Assembly (NCBI GenBank): GCA_001179505.1
Contig: CDMY01000243.1
Span: forward strand, 7,775 to 71,774
DNA from: Vitrella brassicaformis
Taxonomy: Eukaryota; Sar; Vitrellaceae
Reading direction: 5' to 3'
Length of the DNA stretch: 64,000 nt
Shown here: positions 1 to 11,064 of the stretch, piece after piece
Layout of the letters: every line of letters starts with the position of its first letter
Position numbering within the stretch: the stretch's first letter is position 1
Program-made: the position numbers and the translations under genes
Notes under the pieces: model-generated
The model's input: the letters and a program-made list of their open reading frames with translations, nothing else
Database searches by the model: none
Told to the model about the DNA's origin: nothing

Positions 1-450
1 GACGAATCCCATCGTGCGACCAGTGTGTCAGAGTAGTATGCCTTTGTGAGGCCGACATGAAGATCACGCAAAACAGCGTCAGTAATGGGACCCACATTGG
101 AAATGAGAGTGCGATGACCAGCATAGCTGAGCAGGGCAGCAAAGCGAGCATACACGTTGTGCTGCTGTCTGTACAGATATGTATGATCCGTCTGCATGTT
201 GCTGAACTGACGGGTGGATGTGTACGCTGCCTGAGCCTCCAGAAGGGCCTTTTGTGCCAAAGGCCCGCAGCGGCCATTCCATACACGACACAAAAACCCT
301 AGCTGTCTGCGACGCGCTTCATACGTGACAGAGAAGCGACCGGTCTCACTCAACAGAGCATCATTGCTGACACGAGACGACGCGTGTGCAAGGGGGTGGA
401 GAAGAGGCAGTCCAGCTCTGCGCGGGACAGCCGCACGTGACAAGCAGAGT
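1..450 (-). CDS. Partial unrecognised protein, exon running off the left edge
   Basis: On the minus strand one frame stays open from about position 450 to the window edge. It reads as sensible protein, with stretches such as RQFSNMQTDHTYLYRQQHN and YARFAALLSYAGHRTLISN, aromatic and polar residues in a non-repetitive pattern. There is no in-frame ATG near the 5' end, and an in-frame TGA lies just upstream of about 450, so either an upstream exon or a small intron must supply the start. The other minus frames and the plus frames here are short or low in quality. The gene is head to head with DPH6. I do not recognise the family. It could also be a chance open frame. Confidence 0.35.
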
Positions 451-570
451 AAGAATCATCGGGAAAACACAAAGATCGCCGTCCATGTCCAGTTTGTTTT
501 TCCCCCGTGGCGTGTTGCTTGTCCACAGGCCTGTGATTCATTCATTCATCTGTGCGGTGGTGAATGCGCG

Positions 571-3500
571 ATGAAGGTGGTCGGTCTGATATCTGGAGGC
601 AAGGACAGCATCTTCAATCTGCACTGCTGCGTCGCCATGGGCCACGACCTCGTCGCACTGGCACACCTGAAACCGCCACATCACACACGTACGGAATGAA
701 TGGCCCGATGGATGGACGGATGGACGAGTGCCCAGCACGCAGCTATCTCATTTCACCGACACGCTCACATTGACACATGCGCTGTGCTTCTGTCTGTGGC
801 TGTGTGTGTGTGTGATTCAGTTGAGAGCGACAGCTGGATGTACCAGAGTGTGGGTGCCGAGGTGGTGGAGGCGATAGCCACCTGCATCGACAGACCACTC
901 ATACAACGAACTATCACCGGTACGCACCGTTGAGGCAGGCAGCACACACACGAACACACAAGTCCCTTCATCACCTCACCCTGCCTGCAGGTGTCCCGCG
1001 TGCCACCGGCACCCTAGGGTACGACGTGACGGCTGGCGACGAGGTGGAGGACCTCAGATTGCTCCTGCAGAGCGTCAAGGTGACTGACTGACTCATGTGG
1101 ATGGCATCCCACCCGCTCCACTCCACTCACAGCCAGCAACGTGTGTGTGTGTCAATGTCAGGATGCCTACCCGGATGTGTGTGGTGTGGCGTGCGGTGCC
1201 ATTCTGTCCGACTACCAGCGACTGAGGGTGGAGCACGTCTGCGGCCGGCTGGGCCTCTGCGTACTCGCCCTTCTGTGGAAACAGCCGCAGGTACGACTGG
1301 AGGGGCAGCGACCGACCGAGCAGTCAGTACGGACACGCGGATCTGCTCGCGTCTGTGACATTCATTCAGGTGGCTCTGCTGGACCAGATGATTGCTTGTG
1401 GCATGGAGGCGGTGCTCGTCAAGACAGCCAGCATGGGTGGGTAAGGCAGTGAGTCGGCAAGGACACGGGCAAGACGTGCACAGGGGTGCTCCGTCCTTCA
1501 GGTCTGAAGCGTGCCCATCTCGGCAGGACCATCGCCGACCTCAGACCACACTTCCACCAACTGGTAAGCAATCTACCGCCAGTTCTGGGGGGCCAAGTAG
1601 CTGGTTTCAGAATTTGTGTGTTTCTCATCTTTGGTCAGCACGGCGCTTTCGGCTTCCACGTGTGTGGTGAGGGCGGCGAGTACGAGACCATCACAACAGA
1701 CTGCCCTCTCTACAAGAAGCGACTCGTCATGTAACCGCCCATTCTCGCCCACCTCATGCTCGTGCTCATGTCTGTCTGTCTGTCAGCGACGCAAGCGAGA
1801 CGGTGACCCACACGGATGACGGCATCGCGCCAGTGCTTCTGCTTCACGTCACCAAATGGCACCTGGAGGACAAAACGCCCTCGCCATCGCCCCTCGCTGC
1901 CCCCATGCAGCCCTTCATCTCCCTCGAGCGGTATCTCACTGACGCATCCTTCCAGCGGGCGGCCATACGCCGGGCGGATGTCGCCGATAATGGGGATGCC
2001 TTGACGCGCACACAGTCGATGGCGGCAAGAGAGGCGACGTGGAGAGAGCATCAGGTGCAACGGGCGGGAGGGAGTGGGCAAGGGATGGGCGGGGTCGGTG
2101 TGTGTGTGTGATGGATGTCGGTCGTGTGTGCAGGGGTTGGTCTGGACGTCAGAGCTGGATGTGTCGAGTCTGCCTTCGATGGACGGGGAGGACGGCTTGT
2201 CCCCGGTAGCTGACGAGGAGGAAGCGGTCACTCAGAGCAGGCGCCTCTTCACCCGGTTGAAAGGTGGGTAGCAGACAGACAGAAGGAAACCATACACACA
2301 TACACACGTGCCTTTCATCCGTCCACTTCAGCGTGGCTGTCCCGTGAAGGTCTCTCCCTCCAGGACGCCGTGCACGTGGCCCTCCAAGTGTCCGAACTCT
2401 CCCTCTTCACACGCATCAACGCCATCTACGCGGGCCTCTTCCCATCCTCCCCGCCGGCACGCTACTGCATCCAGACACACCTGCCAGCCGGCACTCATAT
2501 CAGGGCAAGGCTGCTGATGCATCGCGGAGGTGGTGGGCACATGCGGCGGCGGCATCTGCACGTGCAGTCGATATCCACATGGGCGGCGGCGTGCATCGGG
2601 CCCTACAGCCAGGGAGTGGCAGTGGGCCGGGGGAGGGGTGCTGAAGGCGAGGGACAGTGTGGGGGTGGGGTGGCGTGGCTGTCGGGAGTGATCGGGCTGA
2701 TCCCACATGCGATGAAGAGGCCCGAGGAGGCTGATGTACAATCATGGTGAGTGAGCAAGGACACACCACACCGACACAGGCGCCTTCATTCCTCACTCTG
2801 AGTGTCTGCCTCCTGTCAGTTCTTCACTACTTTATCCGGCACCCACCCAGCAGCCCCTCTCGTATTTCCTGCCTGCAGAAGTGGAGGTGGCTTTGGCCCT
2901 CAGGTCTGTGCGCAACGTGCTGACGGAGATGCGCACATCCCTACTTCACCTCGTCAGCCTCCTGGTCTTCACCAGCGACCCAGCCATCGACTTCGACGCA
3001 CTGGAGGCCATGCTCAGGCGTCTCATGGCTGCCAACAGGATGCCTGCATCTTCGGAAGGCGACAAGCGGCCTTCGCGGCCTTATGTGGGGGGCAGCCGCA
3101 TTCTTGGGAAGGATGAAAGCGACTACATAGAAGAAGAGAAGGGCCGTGACCGTTATGGCGATGTTGTAGAGCGGCCTTCGTCGCCTCCCGTGGCTGTGAC
3201 GCTTGTGTTTGCTCGAGTGCCGGCTCTCCCGCGTGGCTGCAGCGTTGAGCTGGCCCCTGTGGCTGCGGTACCCCTGGCTGCAATGGCATTGCAGCACAGG
3301 ACGGGCCGCATCGAGTGGGAAGGCTGGGAGATGGGCGTCACGGCCACATGGGACTATGGCAGGCTGATGGCCATCGCCATCTCGTTGGGTGTCTCTCGTG
3401 CAAGGCCAAGGCCAGACGCTGAAGGTGACGACTTGCCCCTCGCCGTGCGTGCGAGTATGTGGGTGCTGCGGCAGCTTGTGGTGGGCGTGGGGGGGGTGTC

Positions 3501-3783
3501 GGTGGACTCGCTGACGGCAGTGGATGTGCTGTGTGCCCCATGCTGTGAGCTGGACCGTGATGGCGTGTGTGCGTGTTGGGAGGGGGAGGGCGGGTTGTCT
3601 GCCATTGATTCGCTGGAAGCGAGCTATAAGGTGTGCATGGGGGTGAAGGTGGTTGATGAGGCAGGGACGATTGGGTCGTGCCCCGCTATTTTGGTGGTGC
3701 CCGTGTGTCGACTGGACGGGGGTGCTGACATGGTCATCATGTGTCACGCTGTGCATGGCATGGAAGGAAGATTGAATGAGTGA
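571..3783 (+). CDS. DPH6: Diphthine--ammonia ligase (DPH6) with C-terminal RidA-like region
   Basis: DPH6 is the ATP-dependent amidase that performs the last step of diphthamide synthesis on elongation factor 2 in the cytosol. The start is the ATG at 571, giving MKVVGLISGGKDS, with the SGGKDS PP-loop. Spliced exons then give SDSWMYQSVGAEVVEA, GDEVEDLRLLLQSVK, GAILSDYQRLRVEHVC, VLVKTASMGLKRAHLG and HVCGEGGEYETITTDCPLY, all conserved family blocks in the right order. At least nine GT-AG introns separate them (for example 1639 starts the HGAFGFHVCGEGG exon). Downstream exons (2330-3783) carry YjgF/RidA-like sequence such as WAAACIGPYSQG, as in eukaryotic DPH6 proteins that fuse the ligase to RidA-type domains. 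The last exon is long, 2880-3783, ending in TGA. Exon edges between 2000 and 2330 are least certain. Confidence 0.85.
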
Positions 3784-4890
3784 CGGACGCTTGGAATATA
3801 TATGTGTTGTCCCATCGATCGTCCGTCCATCCATCGCCTGTCCACCTGTACACACACTGACAGACACATATTAAGCGACTGACTCAAAGATGCAGACAGA
3901 CAGACTGGCTGAGAGTTCAGCGGAAGGCAGGCAGGCAGACAGGCAGGCAGCCACAGCAAGCAGAGGAAGGACACAGTAGATAGAGGAGACACAGGGAGGC
4001 AGGCAGCCAGCCAGACGTTCCTCTTCGATCCCGGCCTGCAGGGCCTTGTAGGCTGATTGATGAGCGGAACAAGCAACGAAAACAAGACAGACAGACGGGC
4101 AGCAGTCCAGGAAGGGGTAGGTACCACACGCACTCACTCTAAGACAACCAACGCCCCTATCGAGCGCTCATACACTTCTTGGATAAACGAACGAAAGCCA
4201 CACAGACCATTTCGCATCGCCCTAGAGGTCATGTCATGAGAAGAAAAAAACATCAGACACGACAACGACCCAGCGCACGACTGGCCGACCGACACTCCTG
4301 CCCCCTCGCCCCTCCCTGCCTCTCCCCATCCATCCCACCCCCCGCCACACAAACACACATAAATGATGCACGCAAGCAGTGTGGCTCTTCCCTCTCCGAC
4401 CAGCCTTCTCCCCACCCCCTTGGGTCAAAGTCCCGCAGCCACCTCAGTACGTCCCCACACACCTGCCTGCCCAGTTGACAAACGAGACACGCGCACACGC
4501 GACGGACGGCCCTCCGAAGCACAAGTAGTGCTTGATCAAACTCGGGCCGCATTCCCCACGACCGTTTCCCCGCCCCACACGTCCACGCGCCTCACACAAT
4601 TACAACCACACATTAACACATTAACACACAACCACGCCAAGAAAGCCACCGAGGACATGATCGAGCGGGCGAACATGACGAGCGGGCTAAAATGGAGGCA
4701 CTGGTCATCTTAGCCCGCTCGATCATTTGCTCAGTGGCTTTCTTGATCTTTCGTTGTCAGTCAGTCAGTCAACACGAGCCAGGATTGATAAAAGGATACA
4801 TACAGCACAAACAAACGAATCAATCAGTCAGTCACCGGCGCGCATCGAGAACAAGGCGCCACCACGAACTCCCACCAGAGCTCTATCTAT
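3784..4890. other. Intergenic region between convergent DPH6 and YHS gene
   Basis: About 1.1 kb with no convincing coding sequence. It holds GCAGGCAGACAGGCAG-type short repeats (3925-4005), a C-rich stretch (4290-4470), and the large inverted repeat annotated at 4641-4742. It should contain the 3' UTRs of both converging genes. Confidence 0.6.
4641..4742. repeat. Imperfect inverted repeat, long hairpin
   Basis: The left arm starts GAAAGCCACCGAGGACATGA at 4641 and continues to TCGAGCGGGC. The right arm, 4710-4742, read on the minus strand is GAAAGCCACTGAGCAAATGA followed by TCGAGCGGGCTAA. The arms match over about 30 bases with a few mismatches. The inner part repeats GAGCGGGCTAA directly (4680-4690), so two pairings compete. 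Confidence 0.75.
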
Positions 4891-5834
4891 CTAGTTGACC
4901 CATTCTTGTCGCTGCCAGAACTTATCAGCGTCGGCTATGAAGTCCTGCTGGTTGGCACGCCACTTATCCTGAACACATGAATGAATGAATCACACAGAAG
5001 CCCCCAGCGGTGGAGGCGACATCCACACACACATGAGGGTGCCTGTGTATGTGTGTTGGCACAACCAAGGACCGACCTGTGTTGGTTTGTCGAAGTTGGT
5101 GTAGAGTGTGCCGTTGACAATGTCCCACGCGTCAGGGTCCGTCGACACGTACGCGCCGAAGGTCATGGCGTACGCACACCACCCGCCGTATCTCGGGAGG
5201 TACTTGGCGGGGTCGGCGAGGAATGTGGCCTTGTTCTCCTCTGTTGAAAAGGCGAACTTGGCACCGTGGTGCTCGGCTTCGATCTCGCCAATCTTGCCCG
5301 CCACATGCTGCACACAACACACCCCGCCCATCACATCACACACCGATGGGTGGATGGATGGATGGATGGATGACACACCGGTTCTCTCGCTGGCTCACAT
5401 TCATCCTGTTGTGTAGGTGTGCTTACCGGCGCGTTTTTGTCGTCGAGCGAGAAGTAGGCCACAGGGTCGGCGCCGCTGATGACATAGCCGTTGTCGGCGA
5501 CATAGTAAGAGGCCTTGCCGCCGCCGCCCTCGACCACAAACTCCTGGGGCGGCACGGCATCACCCCCACCCAGATGCATCGGCAGCACCACCGCCAAAAC
5601 TACAGCTGTGTCACACACACGCAGCAGACACGCAGCGCAATAAACTGAAGTGTCTGTCAGGGCTCCTCTCTCTTGGCCGTGACTCATACCTGCAGCCACA
5701 AGAACTGTGAGGGTGACGAACAGGATGATCTTTGTTCTCCGAGAGAACTTTTGCTTGAAGGGCGTGGTAGAAGTCTCATCGCTCGTGCCTTTCTCGATGT
5801 CCTCGTGACCAACAGTAGTGCCAGGCGATGACAT
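4891..5834 (-). CDS. YHS-domain protein with N-terminal membrane anchor
   Basis: The product starts at the ATG complementary to 5832-5834 (MSSPGTTVGHEDIEKG); an in-frame extension reaches about 5912. A short cytosolic N-terminus is followed by a single hydrophobic segment made by splicing IILFVTLTVLVAA to AVVLAVVLPMHL across an intron (about 5608-5690). After that come VISGADPVAYFSLDD, KFAFSTEENKATFLADPAKY, LPRYGGWCAYAMTFG and DPDAWDIVNGTLYTNF, which is the pattern of the YHS domain family, often linked to metal handling. Two more introns follow (around 5310-5425 and 4973-5080), and the last exon ends DKFWQRQEWVN before TAG at 4891. The protein is small, about 200 residues, probably with its YHS domain outside the cytosol or in an organelle lumen. 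Substrate unknown. Confidence 0.8.
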
Positions 5835-6100
5835 GATGAATGCGACAGATCTGAATAGAATCTGGGCGAAAGGCGGCTCGGAAGAAGGATATGGCACGAA
5901 GGACGGATGCACGCTCAGCTGCTCTCCCTAAACCTGCGCTCCTCGCCAAAAGGGGGAGAAAGAGAGAGCCTCAGAGGAGCTACTTTTGCGGGATTTAGGG
6001 CGGGCGTCAAACGCATCAGCTGAGGGACCTCTGTGTGAGAGCCTCGTCCATCCATTTCTGGCAACCATGTAAGAAGAGCATCTCCCGCAACAGCCGCCGG
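5835..6100. promoter_or_regulatory. Head-to-head intergenic region, likely bidirectional promoter
   Basis: This 266 bp stretch lies between the starts of the YHS gene (minus) and the gene at 6101 (plus). No TATA-like element stands out. Its promoter role is inferred only from gene orientation. Confidence 0.3.
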
Positions 6101-6931
6101 ATGGAGGTGAGGCCAGACCTGCCGCCGCTGCCCGCGCGGGGATGGCAGCGCACATTGAGCAGCGGCATCGCCGACCACAATGGATCAGCAGGGGCCGCTC
6201 TGAAAGACGCCAACATCGTCGTTCCAACGGGGCCTTCAGTGACGCGCAAAGTGGTGGTGCGACGGCCTGCGTATCGCTCCTTTGATGATACCGCTGCGGT
6301 GGAGACCTCACCTGAGCGTCGGGAGTGGGTGCAGAAGGGCGAGCGTGAGAATCTTTCGGGGGGAGATGGTGCGTCGAAGGTCGGCCATGCTGCAGCGACA
6401 CAGGTACACATGGGTGTGGCCTGTTTGTCAAAAGTGTTCGTTCGTATGTGTGTCGTGTCGTGTGTGGGGTCAGGTTGGCGAGTCTTTGGACCGCATAGTT
6501 TTCATTCACCCTGACAAGCCGCCTGTCATCTACTCGCACATCGCTCCCGAGGACCGCTACCCCACCACCTCTCCCCTAGCGAGCCTGGTCCCCTCCCGGG
6601 CTGCCGACACGTCGGCCACACACATGCAGTCGCAATACACATCGAAGCCCAAGCCGCCCACACGCCCGGGTGGGAACAACACGACAACACACCCAAGGAT
6701 GGGGGGAAATGAATCCGTCCGTGTCTGCTCTGTGTTCGTGGTCATGCAGTCGTGAAGGTCGAGCCCGGTCGGCTGGCCAAGCGTCACGACCCTGTGGCGA
6801 TGGGTGCTAGGTATCGTCAGGAATGGCAGAACTTGCCGCGGGTCGTCACGGGGCGTGCGAGGCCCCGACCGGCCACCGACGTTTCACGGCGACTGGGTGA
6901 GATGCGGGGCGATGAGGGACGCTTCTTGTGA
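6101..6931 (+). CDS. Small basic protein with possible HYLS1-like motif
   Basis: Start ATG at 6101 gives MEVRPDLPPLPARGWQ. The first exon runs to about 6401, and after an intron ending ...gtcag at about 6473 the frame reads ESLDRIVFIHPDKPPVIYS and HIAPEDRYPTTSPLA. A later exon near 6750 gives VKVEPGRLAKRHDPVAMGA followed by RYRQEWQNLP, and the frame ends at TGA 6929-6931. The block HDPVAMGARYRQEW resembles the short conserved box (DPVA or DRVA, then Tyr, then basic and Trp) of the centriole protein HYLS1. That resemblance is short, so the assignment is tentative. The rest is Pro-, Arg- and Thr-rich and likely disordered. No catalytic motif is visible. Confidence 0.5.
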
Positions 6932-7622
6932 GAGTCATGCACTGGCTATGCACGTGTGTGTGTGTGCGTGTGACCTCAGGTTTTGACGATACACATCGTG
7001 GCTGATACGATCACCCTGCTGACCGTAGCTGATAGCAACAGTCGGCGTTGTGCATAATTGTCTATACTTGTTTATTTCCACATGTGCAAGGCAGGCAGCA
7101 TGCTTCTTTTGGGGGGCTGCAGACAGACGGTGTGTGTGGTTTCCTTTGCCCTTTATTGTTTTATCTTTGGTGTGTGCAGTGCATTGGTGTAAGTACCATG
7201 TGTGTATATAGACATATACTCGCTCCGCCCCTGTGCCGGCATGCGTGGACTGAAATGTCGAGTGAGTGGCTGGCTGACGGGCTGTCTGATGCTCTCTCTC
7301 CTACTTGTGAACAGACAGACAGGAAGAGAGGCTGCCTCGCCTCGCGCGTCGCCTGGTGTCCTTCCTGTCTGTGGATGGGATGTCAAGATGGATGGCCGAT
7401 ACGGAAAGGGAGGGAGGGTAACGCGTCAGTGACCGGGGTGTGACATGCTCATGCTTCATGTGTGGCGGACAGACTCTGTCTGTATTCCAATAAATACTGC
7501 CGGAAGAGCCTGGCCAAGAAGATCGCAGCAGATGATGATCCGCATGCAGAGCAGCCGCAGCCCCCAGACCCCCACCCACCGTCTCCGAGTCCGAGACTCT
7601 CCATTGCTTGCTCCTTTTCCTC
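6932..7622. other. Intergenic region, no gene seen
   Basis: About 690 bp between two plus-strand genes. The part 7000-7210 is clearly more A/T-rich than its surroundings and contains TG runs. No open frame reads as protein. It probably holds the 3' UTR of the upstream gene and the promoter of the next. Confidence 0.5.
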
Positions 7623-10600
7623 ATGATGTATGTAACTGTTGGTCAAGATTCGAGTCCCGGCGATGGGTTTCCTTCAAGCTCAAGCCGGACATTTGTCAGG
7701 CGAGGCAAGAGCACGGCCTACCGGATGCGCAGGTTCACCCCACTGATGCAGCAGGAGAGAGGCGACGGGACCTACCTTCAACAGCAGCCAGAGAGCTACG
7801 CGCTACCCCATGAATGGTACAGGTGAGAGAAGAGCCTAGAACCCCGCTGATCTGCCGTTCCTCTGTCTGTGTTTGCTTTCGCCAGGCAATGGAGCGCTGC
7901 TGTCCCTGTGAGCATCCCCTCGTCTGCCCCTCCCCCACCTCCCCATCCCGTCACGCCCGCGCCACCTGACGCCTCTCCAGAGCTTCAGGGCGCCACGCTG
8001 ACTGTCAGCCCTCCTCGGTGGCAGCCGCCCGTTCCTTCCCCGGCGCCATTGAACTGGGGAGACATTCAGAAGGGCGTCACGGCCCTGTCGTCGCCATCTG
8101 TCACGCCGCAGGTCGTGCTGCCGGCTGGAGGAAGGGATGGCGACACAGCAGGAGAACCAGATGGGGCTGCTCCTGTTGTGACCCACGAGACCGTGAAGCC
8201 ACAGGTGGGGGAGAAGAAGGTGGTGAGGCTGAAGAGCACCAAGGGGCGCAAGGGGCTTCGCGAGAGGGCTCCCTACAAGACCCGTATTCCCGCCGATTAT
8301 GATGGGGGACACTCAGCAGAAGGAGAGGAAGAGGACTGGGGCCGACTGTCTCCGCAGAATGCCGTCCTGCCGCCTCCGTTTCAACCCCCAGCAGTGACGG
8401 CTGTGCAGCCCCCGAAGATCACCGACTTGGAGGGTTTGATGTCTCTGCCGACTGTTGTCGTCCCTCCCGAGAAGTTGCTCCCCGAGAGACAGCCATTCAG
8501 CGCAAGAGAGCCGCCGGTTGATGTCACGGCTGTTAATCATGACGACCGGCCTGTCAGGGGCCCAAAGCAGTGGACGGCGAAGGGCGGGGATGCAATATGG
8601 ATTCCCCTGACGCCTCCGCAGGTGGAATCGAAGGCACACACGGCCAAAAAAGGCAAGGTCACGACGAAGAGGCCAAAGACAGCGTCTTCGATCCTTCAAC
8701 CTTCAAAGGACGTGAGCCCTTCTTTTCCATTACAAACCACGCGGAGCAGAATCTCCACTTCTGTCTTTTTTGGCAGGATATCTATGTCAACCGCCTCAAG
8801 GCGCTGCGTCTCCACACCGGGGTTCCCACGCGGAGCCACTCTATCCCTGTGGAGGGCAAGGGCGACAGGGAGGAGCACCCTTTACTCTCACCGCTTCCCA
8901 AGGATTTGCCGCAGAGCCGTCTCTGTGCCTTCCACTCTCAGCCGAAGCGGACGCCCCTCATTTCCCGCCACGAACCGCCCCCAAACGAAGTGAAGCCGGC
9001 GCGCCCAGCGACTGCCCCTCTCGGCCGATCAGTGTCGGTAGGTGCGCTTGCCAAGAAGTCGAAGGGTCAAGAGCCTCGTGAGCATGTGGTCAAGAGCCCG
9101 ATACCGTTGACGCCGCCTCGCCGAGAGCCTGACAAGACGCAGCGAGAGGGGACGCCTGCGGATGGGTTGGCGATGAAGCAGCCTGTTATCTTGAAGGCCC
9201 CACCAGTCAAGACCATTGTGGCATCTTTCGAGGCCAAGGCAAAGCTGTCTTCTGCCAAGGAACTCTCGCCAGGCAAGACCAGCCTCATCATCGATGGCGG
9301 CAGCGCCTCACAAGTGACATCCTCCCACCCTACCCCTACTAAGCAGAGGGCGATTGTCTCGGCCACCAGAGCACCTACAAAGGCACCCGTGAAGCCGCCA
9401 TTAGCAGAGCCGCCGCCCAAGATCGATCGCAAGACTGCGGCAAGGGAGCGGACAACGGCCTTGCAGAAGGCAGTGGAAGAGCCGCAGAAGCGAGGTGCGT
9501 CCCGCACGGATACGCACCCGATACTGCTGCAGAAAATGTCGAGCGAGAAGCTTGTGGTCTCGAGAGGGGACCAGACACTGAGCGAACACGAGATCCACGC
9601 TATGCTCTCGTTTGGAGGTCCGAAGGCACCTGTGGCTGAGGCGATACCAGCCCATGGACCGCCGCTACACGTGAAGAAACCTGCAGTTCCACTCAAGAGG
9701 CCGCCGGCGATCGAAGCCAAGGAGTCCATCGTCACACCAACGGCACAGGGCATCAGCCTCAAAGTAAAGGCACTAAGAGACCAACAAGCCGGTCTACCGC
9801 CGCAGTCAGAGGAATTACTGAAGATTCCCTCTCCAGCGCGGCCTGGCGAGGATGGCCAAATGGCGCTTCCGAAGCTCGGAGTGGTCTCGTCCCTCCAAGA
9901 GAGAATGGCGGCAAAAGCTCGACACGCCCCATCTGCCATTCACAGGCGGACCCTTCCCGTCAAGCCTCGGTCGTTCATGCCCAAGGCACCATTCCCGATG
10001 AGTCCCGCGCAGGAAGAAAAGTTGAGGGCATGGCTCGAAGAGACAGTGGCGCACCACCTGGCGCAAGTAAATGCCGTCCAAGTGGGCCTCACTCCTGGAC
10101 AAATGGCAGGATCGCAGGTGCCAAAGAGTCGGTACAAAGCACCAGCGCCCAACATCGCACGAGTGGAGGCGCGAAGCCCCACAGCTCAGGTCAATGATGT
10201 CTCGAAGAACTTCGAGAGCCCGAGGGATCAGCTTGTATCGCAGAGTAATGATGGCTCGCGTCCGGCCAGTTCCCAGTCGCCACCGCCTTCGTTGCGACCG
10301 TCGTCAGCCAGTGTACATCGACGTGAGGCGCTGAGCCAACAGAGCCGCGCTACCAAAGACGTGATGGCTGAGGAGGTCAGCGGGGCAGGCGAGAGACAAG
10401 GGAGACAGGCATACGTTAATCGTGTCTTTCTGACTGGCTGCGTCCGTGTATGTCAGCCGGTCGACGAACCTCGTCGCTTCGTGGCTCGTGTGGGCGGGGG
10501 TTTCATGAGCTGCTCCACCTTCCTACGAGTCGGCACATCACGACCACAAACGCCACAGAGGCAATCACAAGGTCACGTCTCCATAAATTACTTGTGTCTG

Positions 10601-10807
10601 TCTCATCGTCTGAATGGGCGCCCTGTGCCCGTGTGTGCAGGTGCCGGCGTTGACGTCGATGTGTATGCTCTGGAGCACGACAGGACCTACCAGCTGACCC
10701 GTGACAGCGCCTATACGGCCTGCCTGGCGCGGCGCGTGGCGCCCCAGACGCTTATCGACGCCGCGCAACAGGCTGAGTTCAGCCAGTCGGTCAAGATAGT
10801 TGACTGA
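7623..10807 (+). CDS. Long proline-rich, basic, largely disordered protein
   Basis: Start ATG at 7623. Exon 1 ends ...YALPHEWYR at about 7822, and an intron ending ...cgccag joins in frame to QWSAAVPVSIPSSAPPPPP. The frame then stays open to QPSKD (about 8713), where a 63 bp intron with a good GTGAGC donor joins to DIYVNRLKALRLHTG. The next exon is open for roughly 1.6 kb. The C-terminal exon after a TGTGTGCAG acceptor (about 10640) gives AGVDVDVYALEHDRTYQLT and ends SQSVKIVD, TGA at 10805-10807. The best phase-matched donor for that last intron is GTGAGG near 10323. The protein is about 950 residues, rich in Pro, Lys and Ala, with many short basic patches such as KKGKVTTKRPK. I recognise no domain. 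It could be a cytoskeletal or scaffold protein, but that is a guess. Confidence 0.6.
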
Positions 10808-11064
10808 CGAGCCAAAGTTGGCATCCACGTGAGCTGCGATAGCTGCATTTCCACGCGCTCTGCCGTCAGACGACCGCGGTCGAGTGGATCTGTATGTGGT
10901 ATCCCATTCGTACATCATCCGTTCCCTGCTTAATTACGAATCCCATTCCGTCCAAAAGAGTCAGATGCGCTTCATGTGTGTCTCATTCAGCATCGTGACC
11001 TATCGCCTCTGTGCAAGTGCAAAGCAACTCAAGGATGGCTGGCTGGCGTGCGGATCAGAAAGAC

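Noticed and set aside
2941-3867. Open frame of 308 codons antisense to DPH6
   Set aside because: Shadow of the GC-rich last DPH6 exon; His/Arg/Pro-rich with no domain, and the sense strand has clear homology.
7635-7670. ATTCGAGTCCCGG resembling a tRNA T-arm
   Set aside because: Lies inside the first exon of the proline-rich gene and lacks the rest of a tRNA fold.
9067-9939. Open frame of 290 codons antisense to the proline-rich gene
   Set aside because: Mirror of a biased sense frame; Ser/Gly/Cys-rich, no motif, and the sense frame is longer and spliced in phase.
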